Source of the DNA: Luteimonas sp. RC10
Lineage (GTDB): Bacteria; Pseudomonadota; Gammaproteobacteria; Xanthomonadales; Xanthomonadaceae
Reading direction: 5' to 3'
Assembly (NCBI RefSeq): GCF_014192745.1
Contig: NZ_JACHYJ010000008.1
Span: 228,034 to 292,033, forward strand
Length of the DNA stretch: 64,000 nucleotides
In this document: positions 1 to 10,752 of the stretch, piece by piece
How the letters are laid out: each line of letters opens with the position of its first letter
How positions within the stretch are numbered: the stretch's first letter is position 1
The notes under the pieces: generated by a model
What the model was told of the DNA's origin: nothing
Database searches by the model: none
What the model saw: only the letters and a program-made list of their open reading frames with translations
Translations under genes and position numbers: made by a program

Positions 1-483
1 GATCTCGACGATATAGTCGCGACCGCTCTGGTAGGCCATCGGCTCGAAGTCGCCGCGGGCGCTGAGCACGACCTGCGCGCCGTTGCCGCCCTGACGTGCA
101 TCGATGCGCTGCACCGGAGTGGCGAAGTCGACGACGTTGAGCGGGCGCTGCAACTGCGCCGGCAACGTGGCGCTTCCCAGGTTGATGACGATGTTGCCGT
201 CCTGCGTGCGCAGGTCGGGGGCAGCGCCCTCGCCATCGAAGCGCAGGATCAGCTTGCCCGAGCCGCCGTCTCCACGCTTGAAATCGAGATCGGTCACCGA
301 CACGCCGGCATGCGCCGCGCCCGCCGAGGCCTGCAGCGCAGGCAGCAGCGATCCCGGTGCGGCCGGCTGCGCGGCCTGCACGCCGCCGAACGTCGCCAAC
401 AGGCCAATGGCCAGGCCGAACGCGCCGGCGTGGAGTGCCGACGTCCTTGCGGCCCGCGGGCTTCCCGCTTTGCTCACGGTCAT
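1..483 (-). CDS. pilQ: Type IV pilus secretin PilQ, N-terminal part (cut by window edge)
   Basis: PilQ forms the outer-membrane secretin ring through which the pilus leaves the cell. Only about 160 N-terminal residues are present; the gene continues beyond position 1. The start is the ATG at 483-481. A signal peptide follows (basic start, then a hydrophobic run rich in Ala, Gly and Leu). Next comes a stretch with the pattern of an AMIN domain (peptidoglycan binding), for example VSVTDLDFKRGDGGSGKLIL and later RIDARQGGNGAQVVLS. It is the last gene of pilMNOPQ, 13 bp after pilP. Identity rests mainly on operon order plus the AMIN-like region; the secretin domain lies outside the window. Confidence 0.93.
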   Translation of the reverse strand, partial: MTVSKAGSPRAARTSALHAGAFGLAIGLLATFGGVQAAQPAAPGSLLPALQASAGAAHAGVSVTDLDFKRGDGGSGKLILRFDGEGAAPDLRTQDGNIVINLGSATLPAQLQRPLNVVDFATPVQRIDARQGGNGAQVVLSARGDFEPMAYQSGRDYIVEI

Positions 484-496
484 CTTGCTTTCCTCA

Positions 497-1039
497 TTAT
501 TTTTCGTTCAGCGCGAGCGACGCCGGGCGTTCGAGCCAGCCGCCGGCACCGTCGGGCACCAGCTCGACGAGCTCGATACGATTCTCGGTGACCGATGTGA
601 CACGGCCATCGTTCTGCCCCAGATAGTTCCCCGGCGCGATGCGGTAGGTCACCTTGTCGGGCGCCAGCACCAGGCCCAGCATGCGGGCGCCGGTATTCAT
701 GGTGCCGACCATCGACATGCTGTCGAGCGGGAACTGCTCGGTGATCTCTTTGCGCCGGTTCGAGTCCGGCCGCAGCCCGGTGCCGCTGTCGACATCGGTA
801 AACGCGTTGCTGAAGGGGTCGCGGATGCCCTGGGCGGAGTATTCGAAGGTCTCGAACTGCTGCATCACCGGCAGCGGCTCGAGCGGCGGCGCGGGCCGCT
901 GCTTGACCTCATCGACCCAGACCTCGAGATTGGGCGCACCGCCGGGCTCGCTGGTGATGTCGCGCCCGCAGCCGACCGCGAGCAGCGCCAGCACGGTCGT
1001 CAGCGCGCATCGGGACATCGATTTGGCGAACGCAGCCAT
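497..1039 (-). CDS. pilP: Type IV pilus inner-membrane lipoprotein PilP
   Basis: PilP is a periplasmic lipoprotein that links the PilMNO inner-membrane platform to the PilQ secretin. The 180-residue product begins with a signal peptide ending in a lipobox (LLAVGC), so it is probably lipidated at Cys 25. A short flexible region rich in Pro follows, then the folded C-terminal domain with the typical RDPF motif (QGIRDPF) and a beta-rich end (YRIAPGNYLGQNDGRVTSV). The ATG overlaps the pilO stop by one base (TGATG), so translation is likely coupled. Length and order match the family. Confidence 0.95.
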   Translation of the reverse strand: MAAFAKSMSRCALTTVLALLAVGCGRDITSEPGGAPNLEVWVDEVKQRPAPPLEPLPVMQQFETFEYSAQGIRDPFSNAFTDVDSGTGLRPDSNRRKEITEQFPLDSMSMVGTMNTGARMLGLVLAPDKVTYRIAPGNYLGQNDGRVTSVTENRIELVELVPDGAGGWLERPASLALNEK

Positions 1040-1713
1040 CAGGGCGTCTCCCCGGTCGCGGCGGCGGCCGCCTGCTCCTGCGCCGCGGTCTCCTCTTCGT
1101 CGAGGTAGCGGTAGGTCTTCACCGTGCCCGAGAGCTCGAGCACCGAGTTGGGGCCGATCGCCCCCAGTCCGCCGCTGTCGTCGCCACGGGGTTTGAGCGA
1201 GATGTCGTGCATCGTCATGATGACCACGCGCGGCAACGACGCAACGCCGCTGACGAACGCGCCGAACTGGTGATAGGTGCCGACCATGCGTAGCGCGATC
1301 GGCTGCTCGGCATAGAACTCGCGCGGCATCTCGGTGCCGGGCCGGAACAGGTCGTTCTGGATGCCGGTGGCGATCGCGGTCTGCGAGATGTCGGTGATCA
1401 GGTCCGGCATCTCGGTCTTGCTCGGCAACTGGCGCAGCATCTGCTGCAGTTGCTGCTCCATCTGCGCGAGCTGCTGCTTGAGCGGTTCGAGGTTGGCGGC
1501 CTTGCCCTGCTTGGTCTCGAAATCGCTGCGCAGCGTGGCTTCCTGGTCTTCCAGCGTGCGCAGCTCGTTGCCCTTGTCGCGTGTGATCCCCCACCACAGC
1601 AGTGCGAAGATCAGCAGGCCCACGACCACACAGGTCCCGATGCGGTACTCGCGCGGCCAGGCGCCGACATTGTTGAGGTCGAGCTCGCGCAGCGACACCT
1701 TCTTGCGGCTCAC
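1039..1713 (-). CDS. pilO: Type IV pilus assembly protein PilO
   Basis: PilO pairs with PilN to form the periplasmic part of the alignment subcomplex between pilus motor and secretin. The 224-residue protein has a short cytoplasmic N-terminus, one membrane segment at about residues 27-46 (CVVVGLLIFALLWWGI), a coiled coil at about 50-95 rich in Gln, Leu and Glu, and a ferredoxin-like C-terminal domain. It ends in an Ala/Glu-rich tail. Its start overlaps the pilN stop by 4 bp, which supports a coupled operon. Confidence 0.95.
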   Translation of the reverse strand: MSRKKVSLRELDLNNVGAWPREYRIGTCVVVGLLIFALLWWGITRDKGNELRTLEDQEATLRSDFETKQGKAANLEPLKQQLAQMEQQLQQMLRQLPSKTEMPDLITDISQTAIATGIQNDLFRPGTEMPREFYAEQPIALRMVGTYHQFGAFVSGVASLPRVVIMTMHDISLKPRGDDSGGLGAIGPNSVLELSGTVKTYRYLDEEETAAQEQAAAAATGETP

Positions 1714-2314
1714 GGGGCGACCTCCTGGGCGGGTGCGGCGGGCGCAGGCGTCGTCGCGCCGGCTTCCTTGGCGGCCGGCGTCGAGAGCTGGACGTTGAGC
1801 GTGAACGCGTACGGCAGACCCGGCACGCCGTCGCGGGCTTCGATGACCGCCAACTGCGGGTTGGTCATCCAGCCCGAGCCTTCAAGTGCACGCATGTAGG
1901 TGCTCACGCGCGCGTTCGACTGCGAGCGCCCCTCGAGCGTCAGCATCTGCCCTTCCTGCTTGAGCGAGGTCAGCAGCACGCCGTCGGGAATGGTCCGCAC
2001 CAGTTGGTCGAACAGGTGCACCATCTGCGAGCGATTGCCCTGCAGTTCCTCGATCACCGCCTTGCGTGCCAGCAGGCGGGCCCGCTGCCGGTCGAGGCTG
2101 TCGATCTCGACGATCTCGCGATCGAGCTCGGCGATCTGCTGCTGCAGGAAGGCGTTGCGCGCATGCTGCCCGTCGAGCTGCGCGTTGTAGTACATGTTCA
2201 CAAGCAGCCACAGCACGATGCCGGCCACGGCCGCGAGCGCGGCCATGATCCCGAATTCCTTCTGTCGCTGCCGGCGTCGCTCAGCGCGCCAGGGCAGCAG
2301 GTTGATTCGCGCCA

Positions 2315-2315
<1 letters not shown>
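1710..2315 (-). CDS. pilN: Type IV pilus assembly protein PilN
   Basis: PilN is a bitopic inner-membrane protein that binds cytoplasmic PilM through its N-terminal tail and PilO in the periplasm. The 201-residue product opens with MARINLLPWR, the conserved INLLPWR motif known to dock into PilM. It then has one membrane segment (about residues 23-43), a coiled coil (about 50-90) and a ferredoxin-like domain. The C-terminus is Ala/Pro-rich. The start overlaps the pilM stop by one base. Confidence 0.97.
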
Positions 2316-3523
<1,208 letters not shown>

Positions 3524-3549
3524 TCAGAGACCGGCCGGCGATGGCGCCC

Positions 3550-3555
3550 TATACT
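3550..3555 (+). promoter_or_regulatory. Candidate -10 element for mrcA, close to the start codon
   Basis: TATACT lies only six bases upstream of the ATG chosen for mrcA, so transcription would begin at or next to the start codon. The -35 region is weak (GAGACC at 17-bp spacing). The same TATACT word precedes the 6S RNA gene and pilS in this window. Confidence 0.4.
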
Positions 3556-3561
3556 GCGCGG

Positions 3562-6120
3562 ATGAGACCCGATCCCGCGTCGCCCCCCCGCCCCCGCGCC
3601 TCCCGTTTCCGCCGCCTGTTGCGCTGGGTCCTGATCCTCGGCCTGGTGCTGGCGGTGCTGGCCACCGTGGCCGCCGGCATCCTCTATACCGCCGTGGCCT
3701 CCAAGCTGCCGGACGTGGAAACCCTGCGCGATATCGAGATGCAGGAGCCGATGTATGTCTATTCCCGGGACGGCAAGCTGATCGCGCTGTTCGGCGAGAC
3801 GCGGCGCTACCCGGTCAAGATCGACCAGGTACCCGAGCGCCTGAAACAGGCGTTCCTGGCCACGGAGGACGCGCGCTTCTACCAGCACGGCGGCATCGAT
3901 TACCGCGGCGTGGCCCGCGCACTGTGGCTGTTGGCGACCACCGACGACCGCCGCGTCCCCGGCGGCTCGACGATCACCCAGCAGGTCGCCCGGCAGTTCT
4001 TCCTGAGCTCGGAGTACAGCTTCACCCGCAAGTTCGCCGAGATGCTGCTGGCGCGCAAGATGGAGCAGAACCTCACCAAGGACGAGATCTTCGAGTTGTA
4101 CCTGAACAAGAGCTTCTTCGGCAATCGCGCCTACGGCGTGGCCGCGGCGGCCGAGTTCTACTACGGCAAGTCGCTGGCCGAGCTCGATCTGGACGAGATG
4201 GCCTCGCTGGCGGCGATCCCCAAGTTCCCCTCCAGCGGCAATCCGATCAGCAACCCCGAGCGCGCGCGCGAGCGTCGCGATGTCTACGTGCTGGCGCGCA
4301 TGCAGGAGCTGGGCTACATCACGCCGGCCGAGTCGGCGGCCGCCCGCGCGGTCGAGATGCACGCCAGCCCCCACGAGCGACCGATCGAGGCGTACGCGCC
4401 CTATGTCGCCGAAATGGTGCGCCTGGAGATGGTCGCCCGCTACGGCGGCGACGTGCTCACCCGTGGCTACCACGTCACCACGACGATCGACCCGACGATG
4501 CAGGCCGCCGCCGAACTGGCGGTGCGCAACGGGCTGATGACCTACGACCACCGCCACGGCTGGGTGAAGCCGGCGGAGACCTTCGAACTGGCGGCCGACG
4601 AGGACGCGGCGACCGCCGCCCGCCGGCTACGCGGCATCGCCCCACAGGGCGGCCTGCTGCCGGCCCTGGTGCTGCGCAGCGGCGACGGCACCGCCGACGT
4701 GGTCCTTGCCGACGGCAGCACCGTCACGCTGGACGCGGCCAGCAGCCGCTGGACCGGACGCGCGCCGTCCGCCCTGCTCGCGCGCGGCGACCTCACCCGA
4801 GTACGCCGGATCGAGACTCCGGCCAAGGTGCCCGCCAATGCCGATCCCGAAGCGCCGGTGCCGCCACCCACAGTGAGCTGGCAGCTCGACCAGTTGCCGC
4901 GCGGCCAGGCCACCCTGGTGTCGCTGGAGCCCGACAACGGTGCGATCCGCGCGCTGATCGGCGGCTTCAGCTTCGCCGGCAGCAACTTCAACCGGACCAC
5001 CCAATCGCGCCGCCAGCCCGGCTCGAGCTTCAAGCCGTTCATCTTCGCTGCGGCGTTCGAGAAGGGCTTCAATCCGGCCTCGATCGTGCCCGATGCGCCG
5101 GTGTTGTTCAGGATGCGCCGCGGGCAGGACTGGCGCCCGCAGAACTCCGACGGCCAGTTCCGCGGGCCGATGCGCCTGCGAGAAGCGCTGGTGCAGTCGC
5201 GCAACCTGGTCGCCGTGCGCCTGCTCGACATGATCGGCGTGGATTACGCCCGCCGCTACATCAGCCACTTCGGCTTCGACGAGTCGCAACTGCCCCCCAA
5301 CCTGTCGATCGCGCTCGGCACGCCGTCGCTGACCCCGCTCGATGTCACCCGAGGCTATGCGGTGTTCGCCAACGGCGGCTTCCGGATCAACCCGTGGTTC
5401 ATCGACGAGGTCCGCGACCGCGAGGGCACGCTGGTGTTCAAGGAGAACCCGGCACGGGCCTGCCGCGGCTGCGGCAACGACGGCCGCCCTGGCCAGTCGG
5501 CTGCGCCGTCGCACGTCGTCGACGGTTTCAACCTGGGGCCCGCATCGGCGCAGCGCACCGTCACCGAGGCACCGGAACAGGACGCCGCGCCCGAGCCCGA
5601 GGCACGCGCCGATGGCCAGGCGCCGGTCATGGCCGAGCGCGCGATCGACGAGCGCGTGGCCTACCAGATGATCTCGATGATGCGCGATGTCGTGCGCCGC
5701 GGCACCGGGACCGCCGCGCGCGTGCTCGAACGCGAGGACGTCGGCGGCAAGACCGGCTCGACCAACGAGCATCGCGACGCCTGGTTCTCCGGCTTCGGCG
5801 GCAACCTGGTGACCTCGGTCTGGGTCGGCCGCGACGACAACCGTTCGCTGGGCTACCGCGAGTACGGCGGGCGCGCCGCGCTGCCGATCTGGATCGACTT
5901 CATGCGGGTCGCCCTGGACGGCGTGCCAGAGGCCAGCAACGAGCCGCCCGAAGGCATGGTGCGTGTGTCGGTGACCACCAGCGGGCGATTGATGCCGGTC
6001 GGCGCCGAGGGCGGCGGCATCGTCGAGTACGTGAAGGCCGAGGATCTGGAGCGGATGGAGTCGGAGGTCGATCTGCGGATCGACGACGTGCCGGCCGAGG
6101 AAGCCTTCGACATCTTCTGA
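3562..6120 (+). CDS. mrcA: Penicillin-binding protein 1A (bifunctional transglycosylase/transpeptidase)
   Basis: This class A PBP polymerises glycan strands and cross-links them in the periplasm. The 852-residue product has an N-terminal membrane anchor (about residues 15-40), a GT51 domain with the catalytic [10 protein letters not shown] box near residue 100 and [12 protein letters not shown], an inserted OB-like domain, and a transpeptidase domain. The transpeptidase has the active-site SSFK near residue 488, SRN, and KTGS near residue 730. Divergent pairing with pilM is the usual arrangement in this group. Two in-frame ATGs lie upstream, but they precede the apparent -10 box, so I prefer 3562. 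Confidence 0.95.
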   Translation: MRPDPASPPRPRASRFRRLLRWVLILGLVLAVLATVAAGILYTAVASKLPDVETLRDIEMQEPMYVYSRDGKLIALFGETRRYPVKIDQVPERLKQAFLATEDARFYQHGGIDYRGVARALWLLATTDDRRVPGGSTITQQVARQFFLSSEYSFTRKFAEMLLARKMEQNLTKDEIFELYLNKSFFGNRAYGVAAAAEFYYGKSLAELDLDEMASLAAIPKFPSSGNPISNPERARERRDVYVLARMQELGYITPAESAAARAVEMHASPHERPIEAYAPYVAEMVRLEMVARYGGDVLTRGYHVTTTIDPTMQAAAELAVRNGLMTYDHRHGWVKPAETFELAADEDAATAARRLRGIAPQGGLLPALVLRSGDGTADVVLADGSTVTLDAASSRWTGRAPSALLARGDLTRVRRIETPAKVPANADPEAPVPPPTVSWQLDQLPRGQATLVSLEPDNGAIRALIGGFSFAGSNFNRTTQSRRQPGSSFKPFIFAAAFEKGFNPASIVPDAPVLFRMRRGQDWRPQNSDGQFRGPMRLREALVQSRNLVAVRLLDMIGVDYARRYISHFGFDESQLPPNLSIALGTPSLTPLDVTRGYAVFANGGFRINPWFIDEVRDREGTLVFKENPARACRGCGNDGRPGQSAAPSHVVDGFNLGPASAQRTVTEAPEQDAAPEPEARADGQAPVMAERAIDERVAYQMISMMRDVVRRGTGTAARVLEREDVGGKTGSTNEHRDAWFSGFGGNLVTSVWVGRDDNRSLGYREYGGRAALPIWIDFMRVALDGVPEASNEPPEGMVRVSVTTSGRLMPVGAEGGGIVEYVKAEDLERMESEVDLRIDDVPAEEAFDIF

Positions 6121-6228
6121 TCACAGGCCCGCGATGCCTGAACCCATCGCGCCGCCCCCGGCGCGATGGCTTGACCGTCAAGGGCGGAGGCGTAGAGTCG
6201 GAACGTCGCTCGACACGGGGGAATACGC

Positions 6229-6849
6229 ATGCATCGCGCACGCCAGCATGCCGGGGCCCGCACCCGCGAACGTCGCCACCGACTGGCGCACGAGGCCGCT
6301 CGGCTCATGGCCGAGGGCGGCATCCACGACATCCACCAGGCCCGGTTGAAGGCGGCCGGTCGACTGGGCATCCACGACGACGCCTCGCTGCCGCAGGACC
6401 AGGAGATCGAGCAGGCGCTGGGCGAGTACCGCCGCCTGTTCTCGCCCGCCGCGCATGCCGATGCATTGCAGCGCAGCCGCGAGGCTGCGCTGGAGGCACT
6501 CACATTCTTCGCGCCGTTCCAGCCCCGCCTGCATGGCGGCGTGCTCGATGGCACTGCCGATGCCCAGGCGCCGGTGCAACTACACCTGCACAGCGACGAT
6601 GCCGATGCGGTGCAGCGTTTCCTGCTCGACCAGCGCATCCCGGCCCAGGTGCGCAGTCGTCGCATCCGCCTCGACCGCACGCGCCGGGAGGAGTGCCCGA
6701 TCTGGGCCTTCCACGCCGGCGAGGTGGCCTTCGAGCTGACCGTGCTGCCACTCAATGCGCTGCGCCAAGCGCCCCTGCGCGCCGACGACGACCGGCCGAT
6801 ACGCCGCGTGTCCGGGGCGCAGCTGCGCCAGTTGCTTGCTGGAGGTTAA
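6229..6849 (+). CDS. Conserved hypothetical protein, possibly nucleotidyltransferase-like
   Basis: I do not recognise this 206-residue protein with certainty. It is soluble, with no signal peptide or membrane segment. The N-terminal half is helical and rich in Arg, His and Ala. The C-terminal half alternates strands and helices (VQLHLHSDDADAVQRFLLDQ, then VAFELTVLPLNALRQAPL) in a way that recalls small nucleotidyltransferase-like folds, but no catalytic motif is clear. A GGGGGA ribosome site lies about seven bases before the ATG. It sits 108 bp after mrcA on the same strand and is closed by the shared terminator at 6949-6980. Confidence 0.7.
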   Translation: MHRARQHAGARTRERRHRLAHEAARLMAEGGIHDIHQARLKAAGRLGIHDDASLPQDQEIEQALGEYRRLFSPAAHADALQRSREAALEALTFFAPFQPRLHGGVLDGTADAQAPVQLHLHSDDADAVQRFLLDQRIPAQVRSRRIRLDRTRREECPIWAFHAGEVAFELTVLPLNALRQAPLRADDDRPIRRVSGAQLRQLLAGG

Positions 6850-6866
6850 AAACCGGGGTCGGACCG
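6848..6866 (+). repeat. Degenerate half copy of the AAAACCGGGGTCAGAGT repeat
   Basis: Directly after the stop codon of the hypothetical gene, AAAAACCGGGGTCGGACCG matches the left arm of the palindromic repeat found intact at 55954-56006. The right arm is missing. Confidence 0.4.
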
Positions 6867-6873
6867 TGAAGTG

Positions 6874-6932
6874 GCCTTGCCGAGGGGAAAGCGGCTTCTG
6901 GCTTGCAGGCCGCTGCCCTTCCGAAGTGGAAC
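6874..6932 (+). repeat. REP-like dispersed repeat, copy A
   Basis: About 59 bp containing AAGCGGCTT...GCAGGCCGCTG, able to fold into a hairpin. It matches the reverse complement of 44411-44470 over nearly its whole length, with only scattered differences. Both copies are intergenic. Confidence 0.6.
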
Positions 6933-6948
6933 TGGCGGAAGAGCGAGA

Positions 6949-6980
6949 AAAAGAAGCCGCGGGAGACCGCGGCTTCTTTT
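6949..6980. terminator. Bidirectional intrinsic terminator between the hypothetical gene and gltA
   Basis: A perfect stem (6949-6962 with 6967-6980) around a GAGA loop contains GAAGCCGCGG and ends in runs of A or T on both sides. It can serve the + strand gene ending at 6849 and gltA on the - strand. Confidence 0.85.
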
Positions 6981-7001
6981 GAACGCAGGTTCGGCGACGC
7001 G

Positions 7002-8294
7002 TCAGCCCTTGCGGTAGTCGCGCACGTCGTAGCCGGTGTAGATCTGGCGCGGACGCCCGATCTTGGCCTCCGGATCGACCTGCTGCTCGAGCCAGTGCGC
7101 CACCCAACCGGCGGTGCGACCGATGGCGAACATCACCGTGAACATCTCGGTCGGGATCTTCAGCGCCTTGTAGATGATGCCGCTGTAGAAATCGACGTTC
7201 GGGTAGAGCTTGCGCTCGACGAAGTACTCGTCCTTGAGCGCGGCCTCTTCCAGCTTCATCGCCACTTCCAGCAACGGATCGTCGATGCCCAGCTCGCCGA
7301 GCACCTTGTGGGTCATCTCGCGGATGATCTTCGCGCGCGGATCGAAGTTCTTGTAGACGCGGTGACCGAAGCCCATCAGGCGGAACGGGTCGTTCTTGTC
7401 CTTGGCGCGCAGGACCGCCTTCTCGACGTTCTTCGCATCGCCGATCTCGGCCAACTGCTTGAGCACCGCCTCGTTGGCACCGCCGTGTGCCGGGCCCCAG
7501 AGCGCGGTGATGCCGGCGGCGACCGACGCGTACGGGTTGGCACCGGTGGAGCCGACCAGACGCACGGTCGAGGTCGACGCGTTCTGCTCATGGTCGGCGT
7601 GCAGGATGAACAACAGGTCCATCGCCTTGGCAACGACCGGATTGAGCTCAAGCGGCTCGCTCGGCACTTCGAACATCATATGCAGGAAGCGGTCGACGTA
7701 GCCCAGGCTGTTGCGCGGGTAGCGGATCGGCCAGCCGATCGAATAGCGGTACGCGGCGGCAGCCAGCGTCGGCATCTTGGCCAGCAGGCGGATCGCGGCG
7801 AGGCGGCGCTGCTCGGGATCCTGCAGGTCCAGGGTGTCGTGGTAGAACGCCGACATCGACGCCACCGACGCGGCCAGCATCGCCATCGGGTGCGCATCGT
7901 GGCGGAATCCCTGCAGGAAGCACTTGAGTGACTCGTGCATCATCGTGTGATGCGTGACCTCGTGCTCGAAGCGCCCGAACTCGTCCTTGGACGGCAGTTC
8001 GCCGTTCATCAGCAGATAGGCCACTTCCAGGAAGCTGGAATGCTCGGCGAGCTGCTCGATCGGGTAGCCGCGGTACAGCAGCACGCCCTGGTCGCCGTCG
8101 ATATAGGTGATCGCGGACTTGCAGCTGGCGGTGGCGGTGAAACCGGAATCGTAGGTGAAGCAGCCCGTTTCCTTCGGCAGCTTCGAGATGTCGATGCAGG
8201 GGTTGCCGAGCGTGCCATGCAGGACGGGCAGCGTCACCGACTTGCCGGCGGCATCGAGCGTGACCTGTTCGAGCTTGGAATTGGTATCGGACAC
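7002..8294 (-). CDS. gltA: Citrate synthase (type II, hexameric form)
   Basis: Condenses acetyl-CoA with oxaloacetate in the first step of the TCA cycle. The 430-residue product carries the citrate synthase signature regions: [12 protein letters not shown] with an active-site His, [14 protein letters not shown] with the second His, and the Asp in VDFYSG. The N-terminal extension (about 60 residues) is typical of the Gram-negative, NADH-sensitive type. The start is a GTG at 8294 with GAGGAG eight bases upstream; no suitable ATG is available. Confidence 0.97.
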   Translation of the reverse strand: MSDTNSKLEQVTLDAAGKSVTLPVLHGTLGNPCIDISKLPKETGCFTYDSGFTATASCKSAITYIDGDQGVLLYRGYPIEQLAEHSSFLEVAYLLMNGELPSKDEFGRFEHEVTHHTMMHESLKCFLQGFRHDAHPMAMLAASVASMSAFYHDTLDLQDPEQRRLAAIRLLAKMPTLAAAAYRYSIGWPIRYPRNSLGYVDRFLHMMFEVPSEPLELNPVVAKAMDLLFILHADHEQNASTSTVRLVGSTGANPYASVAAGITALWGPAHGGANEAVLKQLAEIGDAKNVEKAVLRAKDKNDPFRLMGFGHRVYKNFDPRAKIIREMTHKVLGELGIDDPLLEVAMKLEEAALKDEYFVERKLYPNVDFYSGIIYKALKIPTEMFTVMFAIGRTAGWVAHWLEQQVDPEAKIGRPRQIYTGYDVRDYRKG

Positions 8295-8425
8295 TGAAGA
8301 AGACTCCTCGTTTCCCGGAGCGGCAGATGCTCCGGTGGGGCGGGCGCGGCGCGTGCCGCAACGCGTCAATTATCGCATAGCGTCCCGCGACACGCGGTCA
8401 CTGGGCTGCGGGAACGTCGAACACG

Positions 8426-8463
8426 ACAACGCCCACCGCACCGGAGGATGCGATGGGCGTTGT
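8426..8463. other. Hairpin in the gltA-rpmE2 gap
   Basis: ACAACGCCCA (8426-8435) pairs with TGGGCGTTGT (8454-8463), extended by four more inner pairs after one mismatch. It lies 77 bp downstream of rpmE2 and upstream of gltA. There is no clear T run, so it may be a weak rpmE2 terminator or an mRNA end stabiliser. A second short palindrome (GGCCGCCAGCTGGCGGCC) follows at about 8479-8496. Confidence 0.5.
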
Positions 8464-8539
8464 GCACAAACGGCGACGGCCGCCAGCTGGCGGCCGCCTG
8501 CGCACACCGGATGCGTCGCGCGGGCGACGCGCGATCCGG

Positions 8540-8791
8540 TTACTGCTTCGCGTAACGCTTGCGGAACTTGTCGACGCGACCGCTGGTGTCGATGATCTTG
8601 TTCTGACCGGTGTAGAACGGATGCGTGGCCGAGGACACGTCGATCTTGACCAGCGGGTATTCGTTGCCGTCGTCCCACTGAATCGATTCCTTCGCGGTGG
8701 CCGCGAGGGTCGAGCGGGTGAGGAACTTGAAATCCGAAGTCACGTCCTGAAACACGACTTCACGGTAATCCGGATGGATGTCGGCCTTCAT
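8540..8791 (-). CDS. rpmE2: 50S ribosomal protein L31, type B
   Basis: The 83-residue protein has the L31 core ([16 protein letters not shown], then HPFYTGQ and a basic C-terminus) and no cysteines. The zinc-free form (L31B) is used when zinc is scarce in many bacteria. No Zur-like operator is obvious upstream. A TATAAT box lies about 33 bp before the ATG. Confidence 0.95.
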   Translation of the reverse strand: MKADIHPDYREVVFQDVTSDFKFLTRSTLAATAKESIQWDDGNEYPLVKIDVSSATHPFYTGQNKIIDTSGRVDKFRKRYAKQ

Positions 8792-8823
8792 GGCGGCACC
8801 AGTTTGCGCAGGGAAAGAGCGGC

Positions 8824-8829
8824 ATTATA
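8824..8829 (-). promoter_or_regulatory. -10 box for rpmE2
   Basis: Perfect TATAAT on the - strand, placing the transcript start near 8817 and giving a leader of about 26 bases. The -35 region is not convincing. Confidence 0.45.
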
Positions 8830-8884
8830 GCCGGCGCCCGACCCGCCCCGCAAGGGCACCTGCCGGCGGGCGCCCAGGACGGGG

Positions 8885-9823
8885 TCAAACCGCCTGCAGT
8901 GCCTCGCGGACCAGGGCGTGGAAGCGCACACGGTCGTAGCGCATCAGGATCGTGGCATTGTCCGGCCGTCCGAGCTGGCGCTGCCAGTCGACGATCGTCG
9001 CCCCGCGGGCCGGTCCATGGTCGAGCACCACGTCCACCGGCCGGGCGACGGTCTCCAGCACCCCGTCGGGCGCGAGCACCCAGGCCATCGCCAGCGCATC
9101 CGCGCTGTGCCACTCGTCGCCGCGACGGTCGGCCGACCACTCGCGCGTCTTGCGCGAAATGGCCTCGTAGAAATCCGCGCGCGCGCCGCCCGCCTGCATC
9201 CAGGCCAGCACCTCGTCCTGCGGCAGGCCGTGGGCCACCGTGGCTTCCCAGTCCGAAAGTTCGAACGTCGGGAACGCGTCGAACACGATCTTCGCGGCCT
9301 CGGGATCGAAGTACACATTGAACTCCGCGCTCGGCGTGATGTTGCCGTGCCCGGTGACCGCACCGGCCATCGTCACGAAGCGCGCCACCCGCGAGGGCAG
9401 CGTCGGATCGAGCTTGAGCGCGAGTGCGATGTTGGTCAGCGGCCCCAGCGCCACCAGCACCAGGCTGCCGGCGTGCACATGCGAGAGCCGCAGGATCGCC
9501 AGCGCGGCATGCTCGTCCTGCAGGCCGTGCGCTGCGGGCGCGTAGCCGATGTCGCCGAAGCCGTCGTTGCCGTGCACGTAGGCCGCATCCGGCGCGGGGT
9601 GCAGCAAAGGCGAGGCGCTGCCGGCATAGACCGGCACGTCGGAGCGCCCGACCAGCTCGCACAGCTTCAATGCATTGGCGGTGGTGTGGTGCAGGCCGAC
9701 ATTGCCGGCCGCGATCGTCAATCCGACCACCTCGTGCGCGCGATCGTTGAACGCGAGCAGCAGGGCCAGGGCATCGTCGACCCCGGGGTCGGTGTCGATC
9801 AGCAGGGGAATACGGGCGTCCAT
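8885..9823 (-). CDS. Nucleoside hydrolase (inosine-uridine preferring family)
   Basis: Hydrolyses the N-glycosidic bond of nucleosides to free base and ribose for salvage. The 312-residue product opens with PLLIDTDPGVDDALALLLAF, the calcium-binding Asp cluster that defines the family, and has an Asn-containing region (NITPSAEFNVYFDPEAA) that helps form the ribose pocket. No signal peptide is seen, so it is cytoplasmic. Exact substrate cannot be told from sequence. It is separated from rpmE2 by 93 bp on the same strand. Confidence 0.92.
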   Translation of the reverse strand: MDARIPLLIDTDPGVDDALALLLAFNDRAHEVVGLTIAAGNVGLHHTTANALKLCELVGRSDVPVYAGSASPLLHPAPDAAYVHGNDGFGDIGYAPAAHGLQDEHAALAILRLSHVHAGSLVLVALGPLTNIALALKLDPTLPSRVARFVTMAGAVTGHGNITPSAEFNVYFDPEAAKIVFDAFPTFELSDWEATVAHGLPQDEVLAWMQAGGARADFYEAISRKTREWSADRRGDEWHSADALAMAWVLAPDGVLETVARPVDVVLDHGPARGATIVDWQRQLGRPDNATILMRYDRVRFHALVREALQAV

Positions 9824-9878
9824 GCCGCATTATCCCCATCACAGCCGCGCACGGCCAGCCGCGACGAAACGGCGCCGC

Positions 9879-10691
9879 TCAGGGAACTGCAGCTGTCACT
9901 CGGCGCTGCATCATGATCTCGACGCGGCGATTGGGCGCCAGGCACGCGATCTCGTCCGCGCCGTGCAGTCCCTCGCAGGCGACCAGCGGCTCGCGACTTC
10001 CGCGGCTTTCGACCGAGATCCGCGTCGCCGGTCCACCGCGCTGCGCGAGATAGTCACGCACGGCCTCTGCCCGCCGACGCGAGAGTGCATCGTTGGCGGC
10101 GGGGCGGCCGATCCGGTCGGCGTGACCGACCACCTCGATCGCCTCGATGCCATCGAGGGCACCGGCGCGCTCGACCAACGCATCGAGCGTGCGCCGCCCC
10201 AACGGCGTCAGCTCGGCGCGGGCGAAGACGAACGTGGTGTCGGCCGACAGCAGCGCGAGCTGCTCACTTGCGGTCGACGCACCGCCGCCGATGTGCGCGC
10301 TGTGCGGCCGCGCCCGTTCCGCGCAGGCGGCCGGCATCCAGTGCATATCGCGCACCACGCCCGTCTCGTCGAAGCGCAGTTTGAGCTGGCAACGCGCCAC
10401 CTGGCCGTCCGCCTCGCGGAAGTTCAGCACGTAGTCCCACTCGCGCACGCCGAATACGCCTTCGGAGAAATGCGGGGGCCCGAGCAATCCATAGAGCTGG
10501 TCCTTGCTCAGCCCGGGCCCCAGCGGCTGCAGCGCACCGGCCGTGGGATAGGTGCCGCCATGCGGCTTGGCCGAAGCGGGATCGGGGAATCGTGGCACCT
10601 CATCCGCGCCGCCGGTCGAAGCACAGGCGGCGAGCCCCGCGGCGAGGACCAAGGCGCAAGTACGGACAGAAAAGCTCGGGATCGAATGCAT
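9879..10691 (-). CDS. BamE-like/OmpA-like lipoprotein, probable TpgA-type adhesin anchor
   Basis: The 270-residue product has a lipoprotein signal (VLAAGLAAC, Cys about residue 21), an SmpA/OmlA (BamE-like) domain at about 40-120 (LSKDQLYGLLGPPHF, VREWDYVLNFR) and a C-terminal OmpA peptidoglycan-binding domain (EVVGHADRIG, LSRRRAEAVRDYL, then VACEGL, APNRRVEIM). This two-domain layout directly downstream of a trimeric autotransporter is that of TpgA, which anchors Acinetobacter AtaA to peptidoglycan. The link is inferred from architecture and position. The start has an AAGGAG ribosome site. A strong hairpin separates it from the adhesin gene. Confidence 0.88.
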   Translation of the reverse strand: MHSIPSFSVRTCALVLAAGLAACASTGGADEVPRFPDPASAKPHGGTYPTAGALQPLGPGLSKDQLYGLLGPPHFSEGVFGVREWDYVLNFREADGQVARCQLKLRFDETGVVRDMHWMPAACAERARPHSAHIGGGASTASEQLALLSADTTFVFARAELTPLGRRTLDALVERAGALDGIEAIEVVGHADRIGRPAANDALSRRRAEAVRDYLAQRGGPATRISVESRGSREPLVACEGLHGADEIACLAPNRRVEIMMQRRVTAAVP

Positions 10692-10720
10692 GCGGGTCTC
10701 CTTCAGTCGCGTTCGAGGCA

Positions 10721-10748
10721 AGCGGCCCCGTCCGGAGACGGGGCCGCT
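10721..10748 (-). other. Strong hairpin between adhesin and anchor genes
   Basis: AGCGGCCCCGTC (10721-10732) pairs perfectly with GACGGGGCCGCT (10737-10748) around CGGA. It sits in the 61-bp gap between the adhesin stop and the lipoprotein start. No U run follows, so it may act as partial terminator or mRNA 3' protector. Confidence 0.6.
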
Positions 10749-10752
10749 GCAG

